Positions 27,601-36,342 of a stretch of DNA of 64,000 bases are shown here, in pieces. Made by a program: the position numbers and the translations under genes. This DNA comes from Bacteroides intestinalis (lineage in GTDB: Bacteria; Bacteroidota; Bacteroidia; Bacteroidales; Bacteroidaceae): NCBI RefSeq assembly GCF_902364365.1, contig NZ_CABJDN010000010.1, positions 214,506-278,505 on the forward strand. The letters are read 5' to 3'. Position 1 is the first letter of the stretch. Every line of letters starts with the position of its first letter. Below the pieces are notes generated by a model. It did no database searches and was not told the origin of the DNA. It saw only the letters and a list, made by a program, of their open reading frames with translations.

Positions 27601-27796
27601 TTTCTCCGGTAGAGGCATCAACTACTGTCCCCACTAAAGTACGTTTCTGGGATATTTTGCTTTGAGTGATTGTTTGCACTGAAGAATTATCCGAATTCGC
27701 TATGACAGCAGACGGATAACTGCAAACAAAACCAGTGCAAAAGAGCAGACCAGTAATGAATCGCCGATTGTTTTTTAATAATACTGATTTCATCAT
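24629..27796 (-). CDS. SusC/RagA-family TonB-linked outer-membrane transporter
   Basis: The 1055-residue protein has a signal peptide, a carboxypeptidase-regulatory-like domain (LVGTVVDASTGETLIGVNVK), the SusC signature DGKFQIDV and VFSYIGYKTQ, and a plug domain (GSIATVKG, PLILLDGIEIS, FSLLKDASATAIYGNRGANG). A 22-strand barrel follows, ending with LQRTFNLGVQFTF. It imports oligosaccharides using TonB energy together with the adjacent SusD. It is the first gene of the susC-susD-DUF1735 transcript; the 400 bases upstream carry a long inverted repeat and a GH2 relic. Confidence 0.96.
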   Translation of the reverse strand: MMKSVLLKNNRRFITGLLFCTGFVCSYPSAVIANSDNSSVQTITQSKISQKRTLVGTVVDASTGETLIGVNVKVNGAEGGTITDVDGKFQIDVTSKTELVFSYIGYKTQTLVVGDLGVITVKMDSDNEMLDEVVIVGQGTQKKVSVTGSIATVKGATLKAPSSSLTSSFAGKLSGVVSMVNSGEPGSTSEFYIRGINTFGGVATPLILLDGIEISSSDLNRIPAESIESFSLLKDASATAIYGNRGANGVMLVTTKNGQENTKATVNASLEVSYFKPTKVTQFADGATFMRSYNEAAQARSLVPISSPKYTEEQILNTESGINPYVYPDVDWFDLIFKKGNFNQRANVNVQGGGSRVTYYMSLQANHDAGLLDAPKYYYNNNINNWQYNFQNNISYKLTSTTTVDLRMMAQIGNLKGPNYSTSDLYKSVMRANPVAFPAYFPQQEGDDGFIRFGNIEVKPGKFGQNPYEYMMSSYKEVNFNTLNTSLSLNQDLSFITKGLTAKALVNFKNWSESSYNRSITSYFYKVKEGSWNPDTNDYEMQLLRTGDQYLSQSDITRNSDQTFYFDARLDWKRSFSEHNLTAMVMYMMREYRNGVLPNRNQGYSGRLTYDYANRYLFEFNFGYNGSERLASGTRFEFFPAASVGWVVSSEKFWEPISKYINHFKLRASYGLVGSDSFDGRAPHFLYQNEVTMGWGPNFWTGLPTNETSKSGPAFDILAIQDAGWEHVKKFNLGVDLSLFNQLNVTFEYFHDIRDRILMARASWPNMLGYWGSLPWSNIGKVENHGVELSVNWSKQIAKDLMVDFRGNFTYNQNEYKYVDEPNYPYVWQTKTGKPLNTFTGYIAEGLFTSEEEVANWADQSQLGTNIMPGDIKYRDINGDGKITTEDQVLLSPYNHIPRIQYGFGLNIIYKNFDFGVFFNGSAKRKITINSGIAPFLANGGDGTEDETVERNLMQWIADDHWSVDNPNPNAGFPRLGINKSDVTNNLQNSSYWLRNGNFLRFKTLEIGYRLPYCRIYFSGDNLAVFSPFKLWDPELAWNAYPLQRTFNLGVQFTF

Positions 27797-27885
27797 CTTA
27801 CTAGATTAAAGTTTAAATATTAAATTAGAGTCTTTAAATATATATATATTCTGGTTATTACTTTATTCGTCTTCTATACATAAAA

Positions 27886-28005
27886 CTAATACGCATTTAT
27901 CACAATAAAAGCCTTCTGTAATCCTTCGGCAGAAACCTTCACTTCAATTTCGCATTTTTCTTCATCGAGCTGAACAAAAAGAATCAATCCAGTAACTACT
28001 TTCAT
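27886..28005 (-). pseudogene. Relic of the 3' end of a GH2 gene (39 codons)
   Basis: A 39-codon open frame on the minus strand ends in FVQLDEEKCEIEVKVSAEGL plus IVINAY and a TAG stop. The same segment of the intact GH2 protein reads IVQPNEEKGEIQVKVSAEGL plus IVIVTN and a stop, so about two thirds of the last 30 residues agree in the same order and end at the same place. Only nine residues precede the similarity, and no GH2 sequence lies upstream. I read this as the tail of a second, mostly deleted GH2 gene, or scar from a rearrangement inside the PUL. A functional 39-residue peptide is less likely. Confidence 0.75.
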
Positions 28006-28080
28006 AATATTAATTTTAATGATTTGAAAACAAAGTAAATCACATTTGGCTAGGGAATGGTCTTAAAAACATGTCACACA

Positions 28081-28137
28081 TAGGACAAAATCCATTCATG
28101 ACACTATTTGATACCCTAATGAATAGATTTTATCCTA
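28081..28137 (-). repeat. 19-bp-arm inverted repeat between GH95 and susC
   Basis: Arms 28081-28099 and 28119-28137 match at 17 of 19 positions across a 19-nt spacer. Both mismatches are C-A on plus and G-U on minus, so the minus-strand RNA can pair over the full 19 bp. It could be a GH95 transcript end or processing site, or an HTCS operator. Confidence 0.6.
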
Positions 28138-28200
28138 TCAATTAAAAGCAAGATAACTATGATAAAGGATTTTTCTCCGAGAACTAATTTCTTTTGAATA

Positions 28201-30633
28201 TCACAACAACTTTCGTTTTTCATTCGCTTTAAGACTTATATTCTTCGATATGCCGTTAAAACAAACCTTCGTTTTTCCTCCATTTCTTGAAGATACAACT
28301 AAAGAGATTACTTTTCTATCTTTCCATTCCATATCAACAACAAAACCGCCACGGGCACAAATCCCTTGCACACTACCATCTTTCCATTGTTCAGGAAGTG
28401 CTGGAAGAAGGGTTATAGAATTCAAAGATGATTGCATAAGCATTTCAATAACTCCTGCACATCCTCCGAAATTACCATCAATCTGGAATGGTGAATGGGC
28501 ATCAAGCAGATTCGGATAAGTCCCCCCTCCACGATGTGCATCTTTACCTCTATAATTATCAGGACTAATATATTTAAGAAGTTTACGATAGGTATGATAG
28601 GCATTCTTACTATCACACAAACGTGCAAAAAGATTCACACGCCAACCAGTACTCCATCCTGTAGTCTCATCTCCCTTAATTTCAAGTGTACGAGCGCAGG
28701 CTTTTGCCAAATCCGGAGTCTTAGAAACTGAAATATGATGCCCCGGATAAAGCCCCAAAAGATGTGATTGATGACGATGCTGTGGGTCTTCATCCCGCCA
28801 ATCATGAAACCATTCTTGTAAATTACCATTCTCACCAATCTGATAAGGAAATAACCGTTCAAGAACTTTATCTATTTGTTTCCTGAAACTTTTCTCAAAT
28901 TTAAGAACTTCAGCAGCCTTCCGAACATTAAGAAGACACTCACGTATCATAGCAAGGTCAGAGGTATTTCCATAAGAAGTAGCTCCTGCATAACCATCAG
29001 GAGTCAAATATTTATTCTCAGGAGAAGTCCCAGGTGAAGTCAGGAGATATCCATCTTTTTCGGTAAGCCAATTTAGACAAAAGGTAGCGGCTCCCTTTAG
29101 TACCGGATAATTTTTTCTTAAGAAATCTTTATTTTGGGTAAAAAGATAATGCTCCCAAATATGAGTTGACAACCATGCTCCACCCATCGTCCAGCAGGCC
29201 CACGAAGGATCACCAGTACTCAACCCTACGGGGCAAGTCATAGCCCAAATATCTGAGTTATGTCCTAAGCACCAACCATCAGTTACGCCGTAATATGCTT
29301 TTGCTGTCTTTGTACCAGTTTTACTAAGATTAACCATAAAATCCATCAAGGGGCGATGCATTTCGCTTAGATTAGCAGTTTCAGCAGCCCAGTAATTCTC
29401 CTCAAGATTAATATTAGTCGTATAATTAGAACTCCAGGGAGGAAGTATACTCTCATTCCATAAGCCTTGTAAATTAGCGGGTACTCCCGGAGTGCGCGAG
29501 CTGGAAATAAGTAAGTAGCGTCCAAACTGAAAGTAAAGAGCCTCTAATTCAGGATTATTCTGTTGTTCATCAGCATACAGACGTAGCTGTTTATCAGTAG
29601 ACATTGCAGCAATATCCATATCTGTCTTTCCCAAATTAAGTTTAACACGATCAAAATAATATTTATAATCAGCAATATGAGACTTGCGCAATGCATCATA
29701 AGTTTTATCAGCAGCAAAGTTCATACGCCTAGTCACAATATTACGATAGTCACTACCCTCCTTTACCGGATCTTTATCAAAACCATTAAAGCTTGTGGCA
29801 TTTGCTATGAGAATAAGAACTTCTTTACTACCATTTATCTTTATATTACCTGAAGAGAAACTTTTTATCAACCCGTCTGGTGCCAATACACGAATAAGCG
29901 TTCTGAAATGAATTCCCCGATCCGGATCATACAAATGCTTATCCTTAGTCCCATCATAATAATTAGGATAAGAGTGATATGCAGCATAACCGTCAACAGA
30001 TATTTCATTATTTAATGCCATTGGCGCATGCGGCAAAGGTGAGTCGAAAGAAAGGACTGCATGAATCCCACTATCATCATCAGACTGAAGTCTAACCACA
30101 ATTACTGAATCAGGTGCAGAAGCGAAATAGTCAGTTTTAAACAGTTTCCCCTGTTTCAGATATTCTGCGTGAACCGTAGCATCACTAAGATTAAGACATC
30201 TTTGGTAAGCAGAAATATCTTCCACATTATCCAAATATTCAATAGTTAAAGTACCTAAGGGCTGATAGTTCTCACTAAAATGTCCCTGCACTTTAGTCAT
30301 TGCCTTATCTGCACCACGAAAATCATCCTTATCAAGTAATGCTCGAATCTCAGGAATAGCTTTGTGAGCATTCGGAGCAGTAATCTTACTATCAGGCTCC
30401 CCTGTCCAGAGTGTTATATCATTGAGTGAGATTTTATCCCTTTTTATTCCACTATATACAGTAGCTCCCATTGTCCCATTCCCAATAACAAGAGCTTCTT
30501 CAAAATATTCTGCGGGATAGTCATAATGTAATCTCAATCCATTTGCACTTTCCTGAGAAAAAGCCAAGGATAAATTAACAAATAAACAAAAACATAAAAT
30601 ACTTACCGTACTTTTCCTAATACTTCTTACCAT
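28201..30633 (-). CDS. GH95 alpha-L-fucosidase or alpha-L-galactosidase
   Basis: The 810-residue exported enzyme (signal peptide ending near LAFSQ) has the GH95 N-terminal beta domain (ALVIGNGTMGATVYSGI, ISLNDITLWTGEP) and an (alpha/alpha)6 barrel with the catalytic set: YTTNINLEENYW (Asn 407 and Asn 409), TSPENKY (Glu 539, probable acid) and HSPFQIDGNFGG (Asp 719). It would cut terminal alpha-1,2-linked L-fucose or, as in some plant-glycan PULs, L-galactose; the sequence read does not decide between them. The start is 115 bases after the HTCS stop. A minus-strand -7 box TATCTTTG (30670-30677) suggests its own promoter. Confidence 0.93.
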   Translation of the reverse strand: MVRSIRKSTVSILCFCLFVNLSLAFSQESANGLRLHYDYPAEYFEEALVIGNGTMGATVYSGIKRDKISLNDITLWTGEPDSKITAPNAHKAIPEIRALLDKDDFRGADKAMTKVQGHFSENYQPLGTLTIEYLDNVEDISAYQRCLNLSDATVHAEYLKQGKLFKTDYFASAPDSVIVVRLQSDDDSGIHAVLSFDSPLPHAPMALNNEISVDGYAAYHSYPNYYDGTKDKHLYDPDRGIHFRTLIRVLAPDGLIKSFSSGNIKINGSKEVLILIANATSFNGFDKDPVKEGSDYRNIVTRRMNFAADKTYDALRKSHIADYKYYFDRVKLNLGKTDMDIAAMSTDKQLRLYADEQQNNPELEALYFQFGRYLLISSSRTPGVPANLQGLWNESILPPWSSNYTTNINLEENYWAAETANLSEMHRPLMDFMVNLSKTGTKTAKAYYGVTDGWCLGHNSDIWAMTCPVGLSTGDPSWACWTMGGAWLSTHIWEHYLFTQNKDFLRKNYPVLKGAATFCLNWLTEKDGYLLTSPGTSPENKYLTPDGYAGATSYGNTSDLAMIRECLLNVRKAAEVLKFEKSFRKQIDKVLERLFPYQIGENGNLQEWFHDWRDEDPQHRHQSHLLGLYPGHHISVSKTPDLAKACARTLEIKGDETTGWSTGWRVNLFARLCDSKNAYHTYRKLLKYISPDNYRGKDAHRGGGTYPNLLDAHSPFQIDGNFGGCAGVIEMLMQSSLNSITLLPALPEQWKDGSVQGICARGGFVVDMEWKDRKVISLVVSSRNGGKTKVCFNGISKNISLKANEKRKLL

Positions 30634-30748
30634 AATATTCCCTTTTTATTATTCCTAAAATTTTGGGAACAAAGATAAATTTCGGAATATGAATCAAGGG
30701 GATAATTATATGTCAGAAGATGGACCAAAATAGTTCAATTGCAGTTTT

Positions 30749-33700
30749 CTACCCATGAACACCATCATGTTTCTGTAAATATTCACTTGGAGTAACTCCA
30801 AATTCTTCCTTAAAACATTTACTGAAATATTTGGGTGAGGTGAAACCTATAGCATAAGCTATTTCAGATATATTTTGCGTCCGATTGAGTAACATCATAC
30901 AAGCATGTTTCATTTTTATATTCCGCACAAAGTCCAGAGGTGTCATTCCAGTCATAGACTTAATTTTACGGTACAGGGTAGATTTGGACATATGAACTTC
31001 CACTGATAGCTGTTCCAAATCGTATTCTACATCTTCCAAATGTCGCTCAATACTATCAATAATAGACTGCAAGAATTGCTTATCTGCCGAAGGATAAGCG
31101 AGGCTTTCCAAATTCAATTTTTCTTCTTTACGAAAGGTTATTTGTCGCATTTTTGAGGCCCTAACCAAATTATCCACTCGTGCAAAGAGTATCTTCAATT
31201 CAAATGGCTTGGCTATATATCCATCTGCACCTGCTTCATAGCTTGCTATTCGATCATCAACTCCATTCCTCGCTGTAAGTATAATCACAGGAATATGATT
31301 AAAACGTAAATCACCTTTTATGCGGGTACAAAGTTCCCAACCGTTAATATCCGGTAACATAACATCACAGATAATCACATTCACTTCATTGTTATTCAAC
31401 TTATCATAGGCCGTCCGCCCGTCTACAGCAGTCAGCACTCTATATCGCTCCTTAAACATTTCTTTCATAACAGACAATAATTCTATATTGTCATCAATCA
31501 GTAAAATGGTAAACTGGTCCATATCACCAATCGAAACATAATCATCTACAACTATTTCATCCATATCAGCTTGTAGTACCATTGTTTCATTGAGCAACTC
31601 ATCTGAAGTATATTCTTCTTTATCAATCGGAAGTTTTACCGTGAAACATGAACCTTGTCCTAAAACACTCTCTACCACTATAGTGCCATGATGCATATTG
31701 ACCAAGTCTTTCGTTAACGAGAGCCCTATGCCATTCGATTCAATTCTTCTATTTTTCTTGTTACTATAAAAACGGGTAAAAATATGTTCTATCTCATTAG
31801 CGGAGATTCCTATACCTTCATCCTTCACTTTTACGACTAACATTCGATGCTTTTCCTCATTAACAACTTCCACTCTAACACGTATGAATTTATTGTCAGG
31901 TGTGTACTTAATAGCATTCGACAACAAATTATGTAATATTTTATCCAACTTATCAAAGTCTACATAACCACATAATTCCTCCATATCCGCATTAACCTCT
32001 AACGTGATATTTTTCTTTTGAGCAAGTGGCATAAAATTAACCTTGCAGATATTCACTATAAACTCTCGTATATTTCCCTCTGAAACATTCAATTTCAGCT
32101 TCCCCATATCCATCTTACGAAAGTCAAGTACCTGTTGTATCAGCCGTTTCAATTTATCCACATTTGCCCTCAGCATCACAGATTGCTGACGGGCAGTCGG
32201 AATTTTTTGCTCAAAATAGTCCGTAATACAAGAAATTACTGTAAGAGGAGTTAGCAATTCATGAGAAACATTAGTAAAATAAGTCAATTTCATTCGTGTC
32301 AGCTCTTCCTTCAATTTAATCTCACTCTTTAACTTCATACGACGGATATAAAGGTAAACAACAAGGTAGAAACATAGCGCGACAAGAACAATATACAAAA
32401 GATAAGCAAACCAAGTTTCATAATATGCAGGTTCTTTAATTATGGTCAATATCACTTCATCCTTTATCCACTCCCCCCGTTCAGACTCCAGCTTCAAATG
32501 AAGTTTATATGTCCCTTTTGGCAAGTGATTATAAAAAATTGAAAATTTACCATAATCTAACCAGATCCAATCATTATCCATACCTTCCAAACGATATGCC
32601 ATCCGGTATTTAGTTTTCGTCGAATACAGAAGTGGAGAAAAGAATATTTCAACATTCCGGTCGTTCGGAGACAAAGTAATTTGGTTTATAGTGTTTTCCT
32701 CTGAAACATTATCAAAAAAGATACTTTTATCTTCCACTTTAATATCTGTAACATGTAAGTGTGAGATTACTTCATTCACAGATAAAGCACTATCAGTCCG
32801 AATATTTATAAATCCCTTATGCCCACCTACATACAAACCTCCTTGTCCATCTAAGCTAACCGCCTTATATCGGAAGACTTCTACCATTACATTTTCATCC
32901 GCAGTAGAATAGTTCAGATAAGTTTGCGAATTAATATTATACTGGAGAACTTTTTTATTAGTAATAATCCACACATTATCCTTGTCTGATAGTATCCCCA
33001 ATACTGTACAATCATCTATCACATTATCCAATGGTACATTTTCAAATGTTTGCATTGTCCTATCGGACCTGAGAACTCTCCCTAAAGAAGTGTTCAACCA
33101 CAAGCACCCTTCTCTATCAAAACAAATTCCATCTACTATTTCCTTTTCTGAAAGTATAGAAATCCCCCCTTTTAATTCGCAAAAAATACGATTATTAGTA
33201 CAAGTTAAACGATAAATCTGCCTATCATACGATATTCCCCAAATTTTTCCCTCCATATCACTTGCCAGAGAAGATATTCTGGGAATATTCTCCTCTGAAA
33301 CTACTAATGATTCACGATCAGGACACTTTACATTCAAGTTACCGTACCACACAGATATCCAAAGATTCCCTTCATTATCCTCAATTAAATCGCCAACTCC
33401 CCCCTCAGCAACAAAAATATCTTCTTCTACTTGTACTTTCATATCTTTTTGAGTCAACCTCATCACATGCGGCTCATTTCTTGAATTAACCCATACTCCT
33501 GGTTTATGAAGAGACTTCTTTATTATATTAACCTCTCCAATACCACTATCAACAAATAAATCATGTGACAAATTATACAAACACAATCCATGTCTATCCT
33601 GCTCAAACCACATGATACTATCATTATCTAAAGAAAGATTTAGGATATTAGTATCCCAACCAAGTTTTTTCTTTAGCTGGAGTAAAGGGAAATTACCCAC

Positions 33701-34702
33701 ATTAGGATTATTAAAAAGAATTGTATAACCTGTATCATAAGACCCTAACCATAAATTCCCCTCTCTATCTTTACATATGCGAGTGTACATCATATGTGTA
33801 TCAATTAAATTGTGAATATCCACCATTTCTAATACCCCCGCATCTGTATACTTAAATACATAAAGTCCTGCATAAGAAAGCATCCATAAATAGCCGAATG
33901 TATCATCTTGCTCTATACTATAAATTGTCGATTCTGCCCAATTTATATTTGAATCAATCATCTTATATTGCTTATAACACTCTTCCCCTTCCTTATCCGG
34001 GAAAAATTGCCATAATCCACCTCCCCATGTTCCAAGCCAATAGTTATCAGAACTATCTTGATACATAACATAGGCTGCTGCCTCTATTTTAGGACATGGA
34101 TAATGTATAAAAACATCCATTGTTGAATCATATCCAAATACCCCTGTTGTAGCTATTATCCAAATCCGGTTCTTCTTATCTATATAGATGGATTGTATGC
34201 CACCTTGATTTTTTCCTGCTGAAGTTACAAGGTCATATTCTTTCACAATATGTGCAGTCGAATCACATCTGTATATTCTCCCATCAGAAGCAACCCAAAC
34301 ATTTTCTGCTTGATCGACTGCCACATAATTAACAGGATGATTTTGAAATCTTTTATCTGGAAAAGGAAGAATACGGCACGTTTGTTTATCATACAAATTT
34401 ATTCCTCCCCAGCTAGCAATCCACACATATAAACTATTATCATCTATATTTATAATCGCATTATCTGCCAACAGATTCTGATTTCTATAGTCGGAACGGA
34501 AATTCAATAGCCTATAGCCGTCATATCTTGCCAAACCATTCGTTGTAGCAATCCAAAGAAACCCTTCTCTATCTTGATGAATGTCTTGTATTTCATTAGA
34601 AGATAACTGGTTCAAGAAAGGGAATTGCCTAAAAAACATATGCTGTGCAGTAACTGTCAGTTCGCCCAGGAATAGAAACAAATAAAAGAATAAGTATTTC
34701 AT
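30749..34702 (-). CDS. Hybrid two-component system regulator (HTCS) of the large PUL
   Basis: The 1317-residue protein fuses a full phosphorelay. After a signal peptide come repeated Reg_prop propeller blades (DREGFLWIATTNGLARYDGY is the first), a Y_Y_Y domain ending near KGTYKLHLKLESE, and one membrane segment near 770. The kinase has phospho-accepting His 814 in SHELLTPLT, then DKILHNLLSNAIKYTP and GIGLSLTKDL. A receiver domain carries Asp 1113 (ICDVMLPD), and the C-terminal AraC domain reads ISEIAYAIGFTSPKYFSKCF. The H-box has Leu where Arg is usual. It senses a periplasmic oligosaccharide and should activate the genes transcribed after it. A -7 box TATTTTTG lies at 34727-34734. Confidence 0.96.
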   Translation of the reverse strand: MKYLFFYLFLFLGELTVTAQHMFFRQFPFLNQLSSNEIQDIHQDREGFLWIATTNGLARYDGYRLLNFRSDYRNQNLLADNAIINIDDNSLYVWIASWGGINLYDKQTCRILPFPDKRFQNHPVNYVAVDQAENVWVASDGRIYRCDSTAHIVKEYDLVTSAGKNQGGIQSIYIDKKNRIWIIATTGVFGYDSTMDVFIHYPCPKIEAAAYVMYQDSSDNYWLGTWGGGLWQFFPDKEGEECYKQYKMIDSNINWAESTIYSIEQDDTFGYLWMLSYAGLYVFKYTDAGVLEMVDIHNLIDTHMMYTRICKDREGNLWLGSYDTGYTILFNNPNVGNFPLLQLKKKLGWDTNILNLSLDNDSIMWFEQDRHGLCLYNLSHDLFVDSGIGEVNIIKKSLHKPGVWVNSRNEPHVMRLTQKDMKVQVEEDIFVAEGGVGDLIEDNEGNLWISVWYGNLNVKCPDRESLVVSEENIPRISSLASDMEGKIWGISYDRQIYRLTCTNNRIFCELKGGISILSEKEIVDGICFDREGCLWLNTSLGRVLRSDRTMQTFENVPLDNVIDDCTVLGILSDKDNVWIITNKKVLQYNINSQTYLNYSTADENVMVEVFRYKAVSLDGQGGLYVGGHKGFINIRTDSALSVNEVISHLHVTDIKVEDKSIFFDNVSEENTINQITLSPNDRNVEIFFSPLLYSTKTKYRMAYRLEGMDNDWIWLDYGKFSIFYNHLPKGTYKLHLKLESERGEWIKDEVILTIIKEPAYYETWFAYLLYIVLVALCFYLVVYLYIRRMKLKSEIKLKEELTRMKLTYFTNVSHELLTPLTVISCITDYFEQKIPTARQQSVMLRANVDKLKRLIQQVLDFRKMDMGKLKLNVSEGNIREFIVNICKVNFMPLAQKKNITLEVNADMEELCGYVDFDKLDKILHNLLSNAIKYTPDNKFIRVRVEVVNEEKHRMLVVKVKDEGIGISANEIEHIFTRFYSNKKNRRIESNGIGLSLTKDLVNMHHGTIVVESVLGQGSCFTVKLPIDKEEYTSDELLNETMVLQADMDEIVVDDYVSIGDMDQFTILLIDDNIELLSVMKEMFKERYRVLTAVDGRTAYDKLNNNEVNVIICDVMLPDINGWELCTRIKGDLRFNHIPVIILTARNGVDDRIASYEAGADGYIAKPFELKILFARVDNLVRASKMRQITFRKEEKLNLESLAYPSADKQFLQSIIDSIERHLEDVEYDLEQLSVEVHMSKSTLYRKIKSMTGMTPLDFVRNIKMKHACMMLLNRTQNISEIAYAIGFTSPKYFSKCFKEEFGVTPSEYLQKHDGVHG

Positions 34703-34759
34703 AGCACTGTGATCTGATTATGGGAACAAAAATAGAAAAAAAATAATTCATAGTATTAC

Positions 34760-35878
34760 CTATGCCAACAAATGATACATTCCTCCCACTAATGCCTTTA
34801 CCACCCCTTTCATCTCTAATTCAAAAAGCAAACCAGTCATACGGTTTACGGGAATATCGGCTTCTACTACCAGTGCATTGACATGCAGATCTCCTTGGCG
34901 GGTAAGAATGCCGACAATACGCTCCTCTTCTTCACTCAGTTCGGGGAAAAGATCCCGTTGGATACCTTCCGGCTTAGCCGATTCTCCGGCAGACTTCCAG
35001 CCCATAGCTTCTATAAAATCTGCGGCAGACTGGATGAGAGCAGCTTTATTATCACGTATCAGCAAATTACATCCCCTCGAAGAAGCATCAGAAATGCGTC
35101 CCGGGACAGCAAAACAATCACGGTGATAGCCTACGGCAAGGTCCGCCGTAATAAGAGAACCGCCTTTATCGGCTGATTCTACCACAATGGTAGCATCGCT
35201 CATACCTGCTACAATACGATTACGACTTACAAAATTGTGGCGGTCAGGATTGGTCTCTGTTAGAAACTCGGTAAGAAGGCCACCATTCTCTAACATATCA
35301 ATAGCTGTTTTACGATGGACATAAGGATATATACGGTCCAGTCCATGGGCCAGAACCGCCACTGTGGAAAGATGGTTAGCCAGCGCCGCACGATGTGAAT
35401 GAATATCAATGCCATAAGCCAGGCCACTCACAACCAGGACATCGGGACAGGAAGCAGACAAATCACGAAGAAAGTCTTCACAAAACTGTTTGCCATATTC
35501 CGTAGCATTGCGGGTGCCTACCATATCAATAACGCGAAGACGGTTGAAATCAGTATTACCCTTGAAGAATAGAACTACCGGAGCATCTTCACACTCACGC
35601 AAGCGAGAAGGATAAGATTCGTCTTTTAACGTAAGGCAGGTCAGGCGATTCTTCTCCACAAATTCCATCTCATGTTCGGCACGTAGAAAAGCTGCGGGGT
35701 TATCAAGTGCAGCAGCCACAGCGGGACTTACACCGGGAAGGAGCTCGGGCAATTCTTTACGCTGACGGAAGACTTCGGCAGCACTACCCATACCGTCTAT
35801 TAAACGCTTTGCCCCGATATGTCCTATACCGGGGCAAAGTGTAAGTGCTATACTGCAAATACGTTCATCGTTGTTCAT
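34760..35878 (-). CDS. dprA: DNA-processing protein DprA
   Basis: The 372-residue protein has an N-terminal helix-hairpin-helix region (LCPGIGHIGAKRLIDGMG), the Rossmann-like DprA core with MVGTRNATEYG near 120, SGLAYGIDIHSHRAAL near 160, GLDRIYPYVHR and VESADKGGSLITADLA. It ends with a winged-helix domain (residues about 310-372). It loads RecA onto incoming single-stranded DNA and is widely kept in Bacteroidetes. It follows the thioesterase gene by 27 bases on the same strand. Identification is certain. Confidence 0.96.
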   Translation of the reverse strand: MNNDERICSIALTLCPGIGHIGAKRLIDGMGSAAEVFRQRKELPELLPGVSPAVAAALDNPAAFLRAEHEMEFVEKNRLTCLTLKDESYPSRLRECEDAPVVLFFKGNTDFNRLRVIDMVGTRNATEYGKQFCEDFLRDLSASCPDVLVVSGLAYGIDIHSHRAALANHLSTVAVLAHGLDRIYPYVHRKTAIDMLENGGLLTEFLTETNPDRHNFVSRNRIVAGMSDATIVVESADKGGSLITADLAVGYHRDCFAVPGRISDASSRGCNLLIRDNKAALIQSAADFIEAMGWKSAGESAKPEGIQRDLFPELSEEEERIVGILTRQGDLHVNALVVEADIPVNRMTGLLFELEMKGVVKALVGGMYHLLA

Positions 35879-35905
35879 GTAAGTGAGTGATTAGTGGGAG
35901 AGTGC

Positions 35906-36319
35906 TTAGTGATTAGCGGTAAGATAGGGTTCAAAGATTTTATCAAACAGTTCACTGTCGCTCAAACGTCCGTTCACCACACAGACCGTTTCAACCACCG
36001 CTTTAATCGCTATTTTATCATCACTTTTCCGGAAGATATCCTGATAGAAAACATACTTAATACTTTCCTTTTTCATGTAAAGTTTGGAAATGAACTCATC
36101 GCCACTCTTTAGTGGAGTTTTAAATGCCATATTGATGCGTGCCACTACCGGGTCTACTCCCTGTTCATGCAACTTGGCGAAACTCACGCCTGTTGACAAC
36201 AGAAATTCATGGCGCGTATGTTCCAGATAATGCTGGTAATTCGCATTATTCACAATACCTTGCAGGTCACATTCGTAATCCCGCACCTTCATTTCCAACT
36301 CATAGATATATTTTTCCAT
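35906..36319 (-). CDS. Acyl-CoA thioesterase, 4HBT hotdog family
   Basis: The 137-residue protein starts at the ATG ending at 36319 (MEKYIYELEMKVRDYEC). A start ten codons further up would draw its codons from the 11-bp repeat tract and is unlikely. The hotdog catalytic motif is present: DYECDLQGIVNNANYQHYLEHTR, with the active-site Asp/Gln position seen in YbgC-like 4-hydroxybenzoyl-CoA thioesterases, then GVDPVVARINMAFKTPLKSGDEF. It hydrolyses acyl-CoA in the cytoplasm; the acyl chain is unknown. It lies in a minus-strand run with the U32 gene and dprA. Confidence 0.9.
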   Translation of the reverse strand: MEKYIYELEMKVRDYECDLQGIVNNANYQHYLEHTRHEFLLSTGVSFAKLHEQGVDPVVARINMAFKTPLKSGDEFISKLYMKKESIKYVFYQDIFRKSDDKIAIKAVVETVCVVNGRLSDSELFDKIFEPYLTANH

Positions 36320-36342
36320 ACTATACTCTTTAATCCCAAGAT

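Larger units (their letters stand above)
27797..28200. other. 404-base region upstream of susC
   Basis: Contains the GH2 relic (27886-28005) and an inverted repeat (28081-28137). The rest is AT-rich leader; no consensus promoter was found. Confidence 0.6.
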
